Assembly (NCBI RefSeq): GCF_033807715.1
Contig: NC_084591.1
Span: 24,487,090 to 24,551,089 of the forward strand
Length of the DNA stretch: 64,000 nt
Origin: Cololabis saira
Lineage: Eukaryota > Chordata > Actinopteri > Beloniformes > Belonidae
Direction of reading: 5' to 3'
The position numbers and the translations under genes were made by a program. Below are positions 33,905 to 46,300 of the stretch, one piece after another. The notes under the pieces were generated by a model, which saw only the letters and a list, made by a program, of their open reading frames with translations, had not been told where the DNA came from and did not search any database. Each line of letters opens with the position of its first letter. The stretch's first letter is position 1.

Positions 33905-34563
33905 CAGGGGTCGGCAACCCGCGGCTCTAGAGCCGCATGCGGCTCTTTAGCGCCGCCCTAGTGGCTCCCTGGAGCTTTTTCAAAAATGTTTTTTTCCTTT
34001 TTTTTTTCTTTTTTTCCTTTTTTCTTCTTTTTTCTTTTTTTTCCTCTTTTTTGTCCTTTTTTTCTCTTTTTTTTCTTCTTTCTTCTTTTTTTCCTTTTCT
34101 CAACATTTGGACTTTTTTTCTCAAAATTTTGACTTTTTTCTCGAAATTTTGACTTTTTTCCTCAACATTTCGACTTTTTTCTTGAAATTTTGACTTTTTT
34201 CTCGACATTTCGAATTTTTTTCTCAACATTTGACTTTTTTCTTGACATTTTGACTTTTTTCTCAACATTTGACTTTTTTCTCGACATTTCGACTTTTTTC
34301 TCAACATTTGACTTTTTTCTTGACATTTTGACTTTTTTCTTGACATTTTGACTTTTTTCTCGATATTTCGACTTTTTTCTCGAACTGCATAATGAAAAAA
34401 AAAATCTTCCCCCAGTTATAACTAATATAAAAACATGCAGCATGTGCTGTCTTCATTCTAAGGTTTATACAAGACTTTTCATTTTTTGCGGCTCCAGACA
34501 TATTTGTTTTTTGTGTTTTTGGTCCAATATGGCTCTTTCAACACTTTGGGTTGCCGACCCCTG
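33905..34563. mobile_element. hAT-like element, 659 bp, with expanded pyrimidine repeat core
   Basis: Perfect 16-bp termini CAGGGGTCGGCAACCC and GGGTTGCCGACCCCTG are flanked by a perfect 8-bp duplication GATTATAA (33897-33904 and 34564-34571), diagnostic of hAT. The terminal GGCTCTAGAGCCGCATGCGG and a right-side GCGGCTCCAG are also typical of one widespread fish family. No transposase is encoded; the middle is a T/C-rich tract. Confidence 0.9.
33986..34386 (+). repeat. Pyrimidine tract and 19-23-bp minisatellite inside the hAT element
   Basis: A T-rich tract with scattered C (33986-34103) passes into about a dozen variant copies of a unit like GACTTTTTTCTCGACATTT, in 19-23-bp steps. The long minus-strand frames rich in Lys and Ser are translations of this repeat, not genes. 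Confidence 0.9.
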
Positions 34564-34571
34564 GATTATAA

Positions 34572-36999
34572 CCACTGATACAGAGAGGACAAATGGGCCT
34601 TGAAAAAGTTCTAAGTCTTCACTTGTAATGTCTGTTTATGGCACATTTCTGCTGAATGAACCACCTTGAACACGCTGATTATGAAAATACCTTTGGTTTA
34701 CAGGACTCACTCTAAGACGTTTACAGTCTCTCGCTGTCCTCATTTTTTTATATTCACATTCAACAGAACATGAATATGAGTCAATATATAAATGCGACAT
34801 TTGACAAGGCCTGTTTTCAATACTGAGTGTGCTGCTGATTTAGTTTGGTGAATGAAGCTGTGACGCTGACGTGCTGATGTTTGCGGTAAACTGCAATGCA
34901 TCACGTCCTGTTTACTTAAGCACTGTTGAGTTGCCAGCTTCTCTTATCTCTCTGAATTGAATCTAATCTCTTTTTTATTTGTCATTTCACAATTTAACAG
35001 GCTGCAAAACACTCAGTTATACCATCTGCTTTTTTCAAATTCTTTGGTGTTTTGATACTGACATTTGTCCGCTAGCTTAGCAGGGTGACTGGTGCTACGT
35101 TTTCTTCTCTTGTTTTCACTTTCAATGTGTAAAAGGTGTACAGTGTTGCCAGATACCAAAAAAAAAAGAATTATTGTACAGAGAGCCTGAAACTATCAAC
35201 AACAGCGGATTTGGGGGGGGGGGAGGGCTTGTAAAACCTTACGGCTCACACAGATGCATGGGTTATGTATTTTGGGTGAAGTCCATTTGTTGGTTTGTGA
35301 CTAAGTGAAGCCCCCCAACATAAATTGTGAGGGATTGCGACACGCTAACTTGTAACATGCTTGGGACCTCTCTTCAATTCAAAGAAGTAGAAGATCTTTA
35401 CTTTGAAAGAGATGGAAAAATCTTCAGATTCAGAAAAATTATTTTGACCTCTGCTACCGCTGTTGTGAAAATAGTCAACAGAAGACACAGGCAGTGTACT
35501 GTATGTAGTCATATAACCGGCTACATCACATCCAGTGCTGCCGGTGACGTGCAAATGCAATGTGTATTTTACTTCAAGGTGTTTTCATTGCAGGTTTTTC
35601 TTTGCGATATTTAGGTCTCGCACAATTCTAGTGGTAATGGATACTCACTAAGTGGTTGTTGTTGCCCAGTCTCAATTTTCTCTCACCACGACTTTAAAAA
35701 GTGTTCATTTAGAAAGAAGAGTTTCTTTGGAGGAGAACTTTTCAAGTTGTGGATGGAAATAAGATATGATTTGAATCACATCGTACTTGAGTGACACATT
35801 GAAACAGGTCTTGGTGCATTTATGAATTTTTGATTATTCCATATAAAACCAAGGAACTTCTTTTAGAGTTTTGATCTGATAAAATCCTGCCCATTTATCT
35901 GGACTTGGGACCAGCACTGGCTTGTGGCTCCTTTTGTAGCTGGGTTTGCAATGGGGGCTGAATCAAAAGGAGGTACATTGGCTTGGTTGAGTTGTAGCAA
36001 AACGTTTAAATCCCAGCTGCTAATACACCTAAATGTGACTATGTGTGGAAAATGAATATAAGTGAAAAGTTCAGCTGCTCATGATAATAGTTTGTATTCC
36101 AATTACTTGACAGAAAACAATTCTGGATTGTGATAAGCCTACTGCTGAAAAGTCTCAGGTAACTTTACAACCTGTATTATGCCACCCATAATTGACAGCT
36201 CTGCTTTCTACTTACTTTATTACATTACTAATCTGGAAATGCTAGTCAGTGGATATTTAAATGTTCTTTTAATGAATCTTGCCTCAGTATATTTCAAAGC
36301 AGAACTATGTAATGCATAAGACGAAAAAAAACTTTTCTTTTATTTGTCATTTGCCATTTGCCATTTGTGGTGAGATGACAAGTTTTATTTAATTGTATGT
36401 TTTAATTGTAATGTTATGAAGATGATGAAGTGAAATCATCCACGAGCAATGTATTATTTAATACATTTCAACTGCATCCGTGTGTTTTTTTCCCCATTGC
36501 TTCTCAAAAATCTTTGGGAATTGAGATTGTGAGTAGACAAATCATGCTCACAGGTCATGGTTCTGGGAACCGTTCAGTATTTTCATTATTTTTATAACAG
36601 GTTGTTAAATGAGCAATCAATTAATTGTTTTTCAATTTGGTTTTTAGTTTATATGAAGTCGTTTTTCGTAAGATATCAAATACAAATTTTCTTCTCATTA
36701 TCAATATTAATTGCACCAGCATGTTTCCCTGGTTTAGTACAATAAATCTGTCTGCTTGTGAAATTTGGCGTCTCATTTACACCTCCACAATTAGCTACAA
36801 ATACAGTTTAAAGACGTTCTAATAAGTTAAAACTTCCAGCTTTACATCGTTACCTCTGTTTGCACAGTCACTCATTAAACCTGTCAACGGAAGAGCCACA
36901 GAGAAGACAAATGTTGAGCCACAATACTGTTGCTATCTACTTTTAGCACCTGAACTGCTAATTCTGGGTGAATTTTTCACTGCTGGATTGCTGGCGCAC
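34572..36999. other. AT-rich gene-free DNA
   Basis: No supported gene. A G-run lies near 35213-35223 and a small TTTGCCA tandem near 36345-36367. A 95-codon frame at 35327-35614 shows no family motif. Confidence 0.45.
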
Positions 37000-37890
37000 G
37001 TCCCCATTATCAAGAACGGCTCCATCTCCAGCACAATCCTCCCTATGTCTGTGTCCTAACCACTCAAACTAGCTTCTCTTACAGGATCTTGAAGCTGTCT
37101 AACCCTGGGTATTCCTTTGATTTGCTTGTTCTTAGTCTTATGCATCCTTGTCCCGACCAGAGAAAATCTTTGCATCTTCCACTCTGCCACCTCCAGCTCT
37201 GCTTCCTGTCTCCTGGTCAGTACTGCTGTGTCTAGTCCACATAAAAGGCTGGTCTCACTACAATCTTTTAAACTTTTCATTTTACTCTCATAGCTAGTCC
37301 TCTATTACAGATAACTCCAAACCATTTTCTTCACCCAGACTCTTCTTTTCATCTCACCCTCACTGCCCATTGCTCTGAACAGTTAAGCCCATGTATTTAA
37401 ACTCCTGCACCCTCTTCATCTGTACTTCTTGTATCCTCATGGTTACGATTGGTTTCCCTTTCATTGAAGCACATGTATTTAAATACATGTCTTACTTCCA
37501 CCTAATCACCACTCTCACTACAGATCACAATGTCATCCACAAACATCAAACTTCATTAAGACTCTTGTCTGACCTCATTTGTCAACCCATATGTCACCAA
37601 AGCAAACTAAAGGGGGCTCACAGCCGACCCATGATGCTCTCTCACTTCCATCTGAAACTTGTCTGTTACCCCTAATGCACACCTCCTTGCTGTCATGCTG
37701 CCCTCATACTTGTCCTGTACCACTCGAACACACAGTCCCTTCAGATTCCCTCCCACAATACTGCAGTTACTTAATCAGCATTCTGAATCTACAAAACACA
37801 GTGCAACTCCTTCTGACCTTCCCCGAACCTCTCCATCAGCAATCTCAAAGCAAACTGCATCTGTTACTCTCTTTCTTGTCATGATACCAT
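37000..37890 (-). pseudogene. Decayed RTE-type LINE fragment (reverse transcriptase C-terminal region)
   Basis: The minus-strand translation contains CGLDTAVLTRRQEAELEVAE (about 37244-37185), matching a recalled RTE-type motif (TRRQEAELEVAE.KM.RFS) just after the reverse transcriptase domain. Further 5', EFKYMGLTVQSNG corresponds to the EFKYLG block. The strand around 37790-37890 reads like the conserved segment upstream of the catalytic block. Stops and frameshifts are frequent, so the copy is dead. It is a different family from the Rex3-type copy at 40295. The exact family (Expander or BovB-like) is uncertain. Confidence 0.7.
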
Positions 37891-37895
37891 AGTGA

Positions 37896-40023
37896 CATAC
37901 AGTCAGGATTAATTAATGAATTATGGTCTAATTAATTTCTGTTTACCTTAATAGGAAGCAGCAGTAAACCAAAGTGCAATAAGAAAAAACACAAATTAAA
38001 ACAGATTGAACAGACTCATTACATCAAGAATAAGTGGTGTCAAACGAAAGATAATATTGTCCATTATCTGCTAAAAGATACATTAAAACTATTTTCAGTG
38101 TAGTACATTATACACACTGGCATATGTATGGACTATTGCATCAAAATAATGCATCAACACAAGCTCCTCAATTGTAGTACATGTTGTAACCTGTGATTTT
38201 ACGATACTCATTCAAAGCACTGCATGTTTAATTTTCTCTATTACAATTGTTCTCGTACCACAAATTGCAGTTGAGAGCTGTGGTGCAATTATGTTTCATG
38301 TAATCAATCACGCTGTGTTTTTCACCATATGATGGCTTACTTTTTCATTGAAGTACTAAATTCTACTATGCCAGAATAAACAAATATTTACTTTCTCAGC
38401 ACTTGAATCGCTCGCATTTCTGCGTCATTCTTTCCCAGAACTGCTTCAGATTGTCACTTAGGTTTCACCTGTTGAATGCCAAACGCCTATCACAGCTCTC
38501 ATCTCTCACATCCATTTTCCCATTGAGCTGATTTATTTTGGTTCATTCACGCTTTCTCTCTTTGTCGCTCCGTGGGAGCTGATATCTCTGACTGAAAAGA
38601 CAGATGGAATATATAAGATTACTTATCAAGACTGAACTAGTTTTTTGCCTCACTTTTGCTGGCTTAAAGTGTGAATATGAGTCAGGTTTTCTAGCAGAAC
38701 CTTGAGTGGGTGCTTGTCATAACTAAAGCAAAATAACAGACTGAAATGCTTTTCAGAGAGAATTTTTCCCCATGTTTAGATATACTTATTATATTCATGT
38801 CCATTTGTGCCCTTGATGATTGGCTTTCACAGAGACTCAGTCATCAAAAGGAAGCTTAACAGGTAATTTAATTGGTTCCCAAGTGGTTGGTTTGTCCTTA
38901 TATAACCACCAGTCATACTTTCAGTCATATTAGTTCAACCTCTAATATGAGGGCCTTTATGCTGCTAACCTGCCTCTTGTCGTGCCACTGAAGCAATAGA
39001 AAACAATATTCGAATCATCTCCTTGAAGTCAGTGAGCGTAGAGCAGGATGTTGTTCACAATCCCAGAACTGGTGATTGTCCCTGAATTGTCACTCAGTTT
39101 TGTTTTATTGGCTGTGTGTATTTATCACCAACCTTAAGTGCTCTTACAGAGTGCCTCGGGGGGCTATAACTCTGACTAATGGAAAACAAAGATCTGGCCA
39201 AGTCAGGCAGGACACTGAATTTGTCCTTCTGGCACATCTGCTTACATTCTCTTCACCTAGATGTGCTAGTTGACTTCACTCAGTTCTGTCCAAAGTAGAT
39301 TTTTGTTTGCAAATGCCTAATGCAAGCGGAAAGTCATGAAGTAGTGCTATGTCTTTAATTGTTTCAGAGGCTCAAACTAAATTATACAAGACTATATGGT
39401 GTAGACACATGGCTGTGCCTGTCAAAGAGAGTATTGATTGTTATGTCTGCTAAAAGGCTTACATTGGTTCTGACAGCTAATAGATTGGTTAAAGAAAAAG
39501 AGACCATGGTGACTGGTGAGATGACAGGGTCTTTGATGGAGTGACCAAGGAAGGGTGAAACATTAAGAAGCAGATAGGATGCAGTGGTAGATGTGTCCTA
39601 ATACATGTATTTCGCTGGAAAACAGATAAACTGGCCTTTCCTTTAGTCCTTACTCAGCAAACAAGATTGGTAGATCAAAGGCAGGCATAATTGACAAGTT
39701 CGCTCTGAGCGTATCTTAGATAAAATGCTGGAAGAGTTAAAATGACAACATGTTGTGATATGTGTCAGACAGTGATCTGATTATATGTCGACAGTTTTCG
39801 TGTACCTGTTTTTACAGGAACACATTTACTATTATGTTTTTGCTTTTTTGTGTTTCAAGGCTCACAGATAGTATTCACCTTTCTTCCTATCCTTGTTTTC
39901 TAAATTTAACTGTATGATTTCTATCCTCTTAATTCTTAAATATCTTACAATAGTGTTACAAATATAGTGTTAAATAAGCATGCCACAACCCTTTCTGGAG
40001 AACATACTCTTATGTATAAGTCA
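37896..40023. other. AT-rich gene-free DNA
   Basis: No supported gene or named repeat. Positions 38390-38620 are somewhat more complex and less AT-rich than their surroundings, but nothing coding was recognised. Confidence 0.4.
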
Positions 40024-40026
40024 TTT

Positions 40027-40145
40027 TTAGATTAGATCCCATTATTATCTCTGGATGAACGTGTGTTTAACGAGCATCGGGCATTGTAAACACAAGGCAT
40101 GTCATTGCCTTCCTGGAGCTTGAAGGCGAGTCAGGAGGTGTTATC
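40027..40145. mobile_element. Second fragment of the Myb/SANT-bearing transposon
   Basis: Shares the TTAGATTAGA end, the downstream order of motifs (TCTGGATGA, GTTTAACG) and the string GGCGAGTCAGGAGGTGTTA with 33051-33190, in the same orientation. Only this end is preserved before the Rex3-type LINE begins. Confidence 0.55.
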
Positions 40146-40294
40146 GAGTAGTACTACGTAACATGACTGCCCACTGTCTGTTTGGTTGGCCATGCTGGCT
40201 TCACTAACATCAGAAGAGCTGGATCATGCAGGAAATGGAGTGGGTGGTGAATACGTCCCGAATTACTGGGTAATGGGGTTTACGTAATAACTTC

Positions 40295-42633
40295 TCCAAA
40301 ATCCATCCATTCATCCATCCATTGTCCGCCGCTTATCCGTTCCCGGGTCGCAGGGGCAGCAGTCTCAACAGAGATGCCCAGACTTCCTTCACTCCAGACA
40401 CTTCCTCCAGCAGGAGTCCGAGGCGTTCCCAGGCCAGCCGAGAGACATAGTCTCTCCAGCGTGTCTTGGGTCTTCCCCGGGGTCTCCTCCCGGAGGGACA
40501 TCCCTGGAACACCTCCCTAGGGAATCCAGGAGGCATCCGGTACAGATGCCCAAGCCACCTCAGCTGACTCCTCTCAATGTGAAGGAGCAGCAGCTCGACT
40601 CCGAGCTCCTCCCGGGGGACCGAACTCCTCACCCTATCTCTAAGGGGGCGTCCAGCCACCCTGCGGAGGAAACTCATCTCGGCCGAATTGCTTGTATGCG
40701 CGATCTCACTACCCAAAGTTCATGACCATAGGTGAGGGTAGGTGCGTAGATTGACCAGTAAATCGAGAGCTTCACCTTTTGACTCAGCTCCTTCTTCACC
40801 ACAACAGTCCGGTACATCGACCGCATAACTGCGGACGCTGCACCAATCCGTCTGTCAATCTCCCGCTCCATCGTTCCCTCACTCGTGAACAAGACCCCGA
40901 GATACTTGAACTCCTCCACCTGAGGCAGGACTTCTCCACCCATGCGGAGAAGGCACGACACCCTTTCCCAGTGGAGAACCATGGCCTCGGTTTTGGAGGT
41001 GCTGATTCTCATCCCTGTCGCGTCGCACTCGGCCTCAAACCGCCTCAGCACATGCTGAAGGTCCCGGTCCGAAGAAGCCAACAGGACAACGTCATCCGCA
41101 AAAAGCAGAGACGAAATCCTGTGGTTCCCAAACCGGATCCCCTCCGGCCCCTGGCTGTGCCTAGAAATCCTGTCCATAAAAATTATGAACAGGACCGGTG
41201 GAAAGGGCAGCCCTGCCGGAGTCCAACATGCACTGGGAACAAGTCTGATCTACTGCCGGCAATGCGAACCAGACTCCTGCTCCGATCATACAGAGACCGG
41301 ACAGCCCTTAATAGAGGGCCCCGGACTCCATACTCACGCCCCCCACAGCATGGCACGAGGGACACGGTCTAATGCCTTCTCCAGATCCACAAAGCACATG
41401 TAGACTGGTTGGGCAAATTCCCACGAACCCTCTAGCACCCTGCGGAGGGTGTAGAGTTGGTCCAGTGTTCTGCGACCGGGACGAAAACCGTATTGTTCCT
41501 CCTGAATCCGAGTGTGGCAGGGTGAAGGAGCAGCCACTCAGCTGATTGGGCACAGGTGCACAGGTGTGCCCAATCAGCCTCTCCACCCTGCCTGGCTTCA
41601 TAAAGAGCGGCTGCACACCAGCAAGAGGTCTCTGCTGAAGGTTCTGCTGGTGCACGTGTGTCTGGGTGGAAGAATAAAGGAGTTCCTGCACTAAACCCAG
41701 TTTCCTCTATCCTGTTGGGTGACCCCCGTAGCACTAGCCCTTGCTACGCCGAGGTTCAACTATCGGCCGTATTCTCCTCTCCAGTACCCTGGGTTAGACT
41801 TTCCCAGGGAGGCTGAGAAGTGTGATCCCCCTATAGTTGGAGCACACTCTCCGGTCCCCCTTTTTAAAGAGAGGGACCGCCACCTCGGTTTGCCACTCCA
41901 GCGGCACTGTCCCCTTCCTCCATCCAATGTCGCAGAGGCATGTCAACCAACCTACGACATCCAGAGACTTGAGGTACTCAGGGTGAATCTCATCCACCCC
42001 CGGTGCCCTGCCACTGAGGAGCTTATGAACCACCTCAGTGACCTCGACTTGGGTGATGGATGAGCACGCCCCAGAGTCCCCACTCTCCGCTTCCTCAGTG
42101 GAAGGCATGTCAGTCGGGTTGAGGAGATCCTCGAAGTATTCCTTCCACCGCCCGACGATGTCCCCAGTTGAGGTCAACAGCTCCCGACCCACACCATAAA
42201 CGTTGCCGGCAGAGTACTGCTTCCACCTTCTGAGGCGCTGAACGGTCCACCAGAATTTCCTCGAGGCTGACCGAAAGTCTTCCTCCATGGCCTCACTGAA
42301 CTCCTCCCAGACCCGGGTTTTTGCCTCCAGGACCGCCCGAGCAGCGGCTCGCTTGGCCTGCCGGTACCCATCTACTGCATCAGGAGTCCCATAGGCTAAA
42401 ATAGCCCGGTAGGACTCCTTCTTCAGTCTGACGGCATCCTGTACTTCCGGTGTCCACCACCGGGTTCTAGGATTGCCGCCACGACAGGCACCGGAGACCT
42501 TGCGGCCACAACTTCGAGCCGCCGCGTTGACAATGGAGGCAGAGAACATGGTCCACTCGGACTCGATGTCCCCCGCCTCCCCCGGGATCTGAGAGAAGTT
42601 CTCTCGGAGGTGGGAGTTGAAGATGTCCCTGAC
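40295..42633 (-). pseudogene. Rex3-type (RTE clade) LINE, 5' truncated and frameshifted
   Basis: Minus-strand reverse transcriptase remnant. Blocks in order: APGVDEIHPEYLK and NYRGITLLSLPGK (frame 42549-41794), EEQYGFRPG and catalytic FVDLEKALD (41393-41367), GLRQGCP (41224-41204), FADDVVLLAS with the two catalytic Asp (from 41102), EFKYLGVLF, then RRPRGRPKTRWRDY near the C-terminus. The 3' tail is an ATGG/GATG tandem (40300-40322). The string CGGTGGAAAGGGCAGCCCTG near 41195 nearly matches the Rex3 PCR primer as I remember it. The endonuclease domain is absent (5' truncation, usual for LINEs). At least three frameshifts and a solo LTR insertion break it, so no active enzyme is encoded. Confidence 0.85.
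41513..41748. mobile_element. Solo LTR (236 bp) inserted in the Rex3-type LINE
   Basis: A 236-bp block interrupts the LINE between VEPR and RIQEEQYGF. It starts TGTGGCAGGG and ends CCCTTGCTACG, near-complementary ends typical of an LTR, and is bounded by a perfect 5-bp duplication CCGAG (41508-41512 and 41749-41753). On the plus strand it has a CATAAAGA TATA-like box (about 41603) and an AATAAA signal (about 41673), in the order expected for an LTR. The final dinucleotide is CG rather than CA, probably a transition. The retroelement family is not identified. Confidence 0.85.
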
Positions 42634-43087
42634 AGTTTATGCCATTTCTTCGCCCATTTCTTCGCCCGAACCGTAACGTGCACCCAGGTGTGTTATACAT
42701 CAAAATGTGCGTCTCGATCCTGCGACGATGGGCATAACTTTTCACAGTCAAAAGCGTTACCGTGGTGACGCAAGACGCCAAAAAGCACGCCCCCTCTTCA
42801 TCTGATTGGTCCATATTTGATAGTTCCTACTTTCTGCCATAACTTTTGAATGGTTTGACATAAAAACTCGTGGGTGGTGTCATCTGACTCGGTATTGAGT
42901 ACTTAACCTTCATTGGCATGAATTAGCCCCGCCCCTTCTTCTGATTGGTCGATATGTGATAGTTCCTATTTTCTGCAATAACTTTTGAATGGTTTGACAT
43001 AAAGAGTGGTGTCATCGGACTTAGTTTTGAGTCCTTGAATTTTATTGGTTAAAATTGCACATGCGAGGGCCCGTTCATCGCTGCTTG
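42634..43087 (+). repeat. Dispersed P element copy abutting the LINE
   Basis: Begins inside P at TTATGCCATTTCTTCGCCC, continues through one module and two diverged 128-bp-type modules (GC box plus ATTGG), and ends with GCGAGGGCCCGTTCATCGCTG at the P terminus. It is more diverged from the array than the array units are from each other, so it is an older independent copy. Confidence 0.85.
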
Positions 43088-43187
43088 TTTTGTTTTTGTT
43101 TTGTGGTGCTAGTGGGTTTCTAAAAAGCATCATGCACAGTTTGTGATGGTTTCTGTGACTGATATGGCTTCACTACTTCTACTACTA

Positions 43188-43345
43188 CTACTAATACTGT
43201 CGTTTAGCAGATGCTTTTTTCCAAAGCGACTTACATCTGAGAGAACAAGTAAGAAATCACATAGGAGGGTACAGCATGGATAAGTTCAGGTCAGACTGCT
43301 GTGAGTCCAGTTGGACACAGGTGGTGCCACGCAAGTGCTAGAGGA
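43188..43345 (+). mobile_element. Small interspersed repeat with TTTAGCAGATGC core, copy 1
   Basis: After a TAC-rich tract comes GTTTAGCAGATGC, CCAAAGCGACTTACATCTG and GAGGGTACAG. It is about 80% similar to 56519-56715. This core is common in ray-finned fish genomes and I recall it as part of SINE or L2-type repeats, but I cannot assign the family. Confidence 0.65.
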
Positions 43346-46300
43346 TTTTTTTTCCCACATGTACAATAAGTCAGTCGACCATCGTGATGGTGGTGTTTAT
43401 GGCATTAGTCTTAGCTGAAGAGCTTTGATGTCCGTTTGTGTCACAATATCATCTATTTGTTGTTTACAGCTATTACACAGCCACTTTTTGTTTGAACAAT
43501 AAAAGCAGCAAGTAAATATTCCACAAGCAGCAAAGTATGAAAACTACCTAGCCTCATTCCACCAAAACAGTCATGACTCTGAAAGGTTTTGACACTATGA
43601 AACTACTGTTGGTGTCTTGTGATAGGCCTATATCCAGCACCACTTCATGAGCAGGTCCTTTAAAAGAAACATACTTGTTTAACAAAGCAACTTTCTCTCA
43701 GCTTTTCCCATTTAGGCCCTGCCACTGCTGGGTCATCATGGCCAATGTGATGACAAAATCCCTCCCATTAACTCAGGTTTGGCACTGGTACATAGCGAAA
43801 ATATGCTACAGACTGCTAGTGTCCTACTCAATGACACTTTGGCATGTTTTGGGGCTGAGGATTGATCCAGGAACCTTCCTGTTGGAGGCCCACCAACTTG
43901 ATTATGCCCTTGTTTGAAAAGTTAAGCAATTTGCCTGAAGTCTTTATAATCATATGATCTGGACATTGCAATTTACAAATACATTCATGAAATAGAATAA
44001 ATAAAAATCCCAAATTGGAAATGGTAGAAGCTGCTGTAGCACTATATTCACTGTCCAATTGGGAAAGTAGCTTTTGGCTATAAAATTTGTATATTGTTTT
44101 ACTAGATGCTATAGGGGAAAGAAATAAAGTCATGGAAGATATCGAACACAAGCCACAGACCCAGCAGCACATACACCATCTCCTCCAGGTTCTACATCTT
44201 TGGTGTTGTTTTCTTCTTCTTCGCTTGTCTCACACAATGAAGTACGTCTCAGCAGCTTTGTTCCAACCCCGCCTACTTCTGCTCCGGGTACTGGATTGTA
44301 TGCGACGATAGCGTCTGCAAAAGTCTTCAATGGCACCCAAAGAAAGCCACTCTTTTGATTTTTTTCTTTTTTTTAAAGCATTCTACATACATATGAGCAT
44401 ACGTTAATTTTATGGTCCCAAATACTCCAAAAAAGTAATGGTTTACACAATTTCCTCTATTTTATTTTCCATCTTGCTGATTGACATCGTCTTTGAGCTG
44501 GGGATGGGGTCTATGGGGGGTTCTGTTTGGACTGTGTCTCATTCCTAGAAGGAAGTATAACTTAACCAGCAATTTAATACAACAACATTATGACTACTAA
44601 CTAATTGGGACAGCCATTAGTCAGCTTTATTTAATTAACCTCTAACCCTGAGTCTAAAATAAATATAAATATGCTGTTCATGTATCAGTCAAATATTTGA
44701 CAGAAAGCCTTTTGAAATATCTAAAACTTTGGCTTTCACCAAACTCTTCCAGAAGCTAATGTATGCTCATGCTGACTCCTTCCCCTCAGTCCTGCTTTGT
44801 CAGAGAAATAAATCTAGCTGAGGAGTGAATATTTCTCTATTTTTTTCTCTGTCTGCCAGAGAATGAGACTTTCACAGAGCCTTCTTGTTCATGTTTGTCT
44901 ACCTGTGCTTGTGTACAATTTAAAGAAAAATAGTATTGAAAAGAATAAATTGAATCCAACTTGGGCTTTTTCAACACTTTTAGACAGGAATTTACTGTTT
45001 TTTTCTTTAAACTTTAAATCATACTTTTTTTAAACTTTTGAACCCAAATGTTCATGTGCCACATGGGAAATTTGCCGAAGGGAGTTTTAATTGTTTGTTC
45101 ATATTTTTCTATTAACTTGAAAGGAACAATGTTTTTTACTGTTTGAGTGCAGTGGTTGTGAATTTCATTTAATAATAATAAGTAAAATTTTATTTAATCA
45201 GTTACATTCCTGAGTAAATTAATTTTGGCCCTTCAATGGACTGGGGAACGTTTACCCCCTGTCTTGTACCTAAAGACAACTGGGAAAGGCTGGATGGATT
45301 AATAAAATAATACTGAAATTAATTTAATCAGCCGAAACTATTCTGAGATCAATAGTATAGCTTTCTGTTGAAGTGCAAATGTAAATTTGAACTCAAAGTT
45401 CATTCAATAACTCTTGAAGCAAGTCATTACAGTATATGGGAGCATGCAGAATGTAGCCCAAGATCTCACACCAACACATCCAACAAACGAAAGTTTGGAA
45501 GGATTTTATTAGTTTTGTAAACATTTTTAACACTTAAAGACTTAACACTTAAAGCCGAAACAAACTTCTACCATCTATTTTTGTTACCGTCTAGAGGTGT
45601 TTGTCTGTGCCCAATATTGTCACTGTGATAGGATCTTAAATGTTTCAGATACAATTATGAAAACCAAACAACAAAATACGTTTGTAGTTTATTTTCATTT
45701 CACCAAGCTCAGACGAATGTGCTTTTGGATAAATGGTCCAATCTAATGATCTGTAATGTGTTTCTAACTACTAATATAGGACTTATGTCGCTGGTACATA
45801 CAGTACACATACTGTACCTTTTTCATGATACTTTTTCAGGGCGTACAATGCCTCTTGATAGCAGTTGGTGACCGTCAGCAGGATGGAGTGAGTGTAGAAA
45901 ATGGATGATAGGATGGATGTGTCATTATGGATTTAACCCAATAATTCATTCAAGACGTTCTATTCTGATATTAATAAATCAGCCTGATTTAGCAAATGGT
46001 ACTCAAGAGTGTTACATTGTTTTTTGGCGATGTATTTTGTGTTCTCTAATGGCCCTCTCTACCAGCAGTTAGTGCTGAGCAGTATCAACCCCTTCCAGAC
46101 ATTCACAGGAGCAGCATTGACCCTGGATATCTGCTGGTTGACTCAACATGTTGCTCTGGGTCTTTAGGGTGCAAGGTCAACTTTTTGCAGCTGGCACTGA
46201 TCCCCCCCCTCCTCCCCCCCTCAGGCTGAGAAGGCTTTGTACTGATTTGAGAAAAATTCTTAACCCCTAAAACATCTTAGTGTGTCCGCAGGATTGAATC

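Noticed and set aside
33927..34443. Lys/Ser-rich repetitive protein on the minus strand
   Set aside because: It is the translation of a pyrimidine-rich minisatellite inside a non-autonomous hAT element.
40779..41372. 197-codon plus-strand frame
   Set aside because: It is the antisense of the Rex3-type reverse transcriptase; the family motifs are all on the minus strand.
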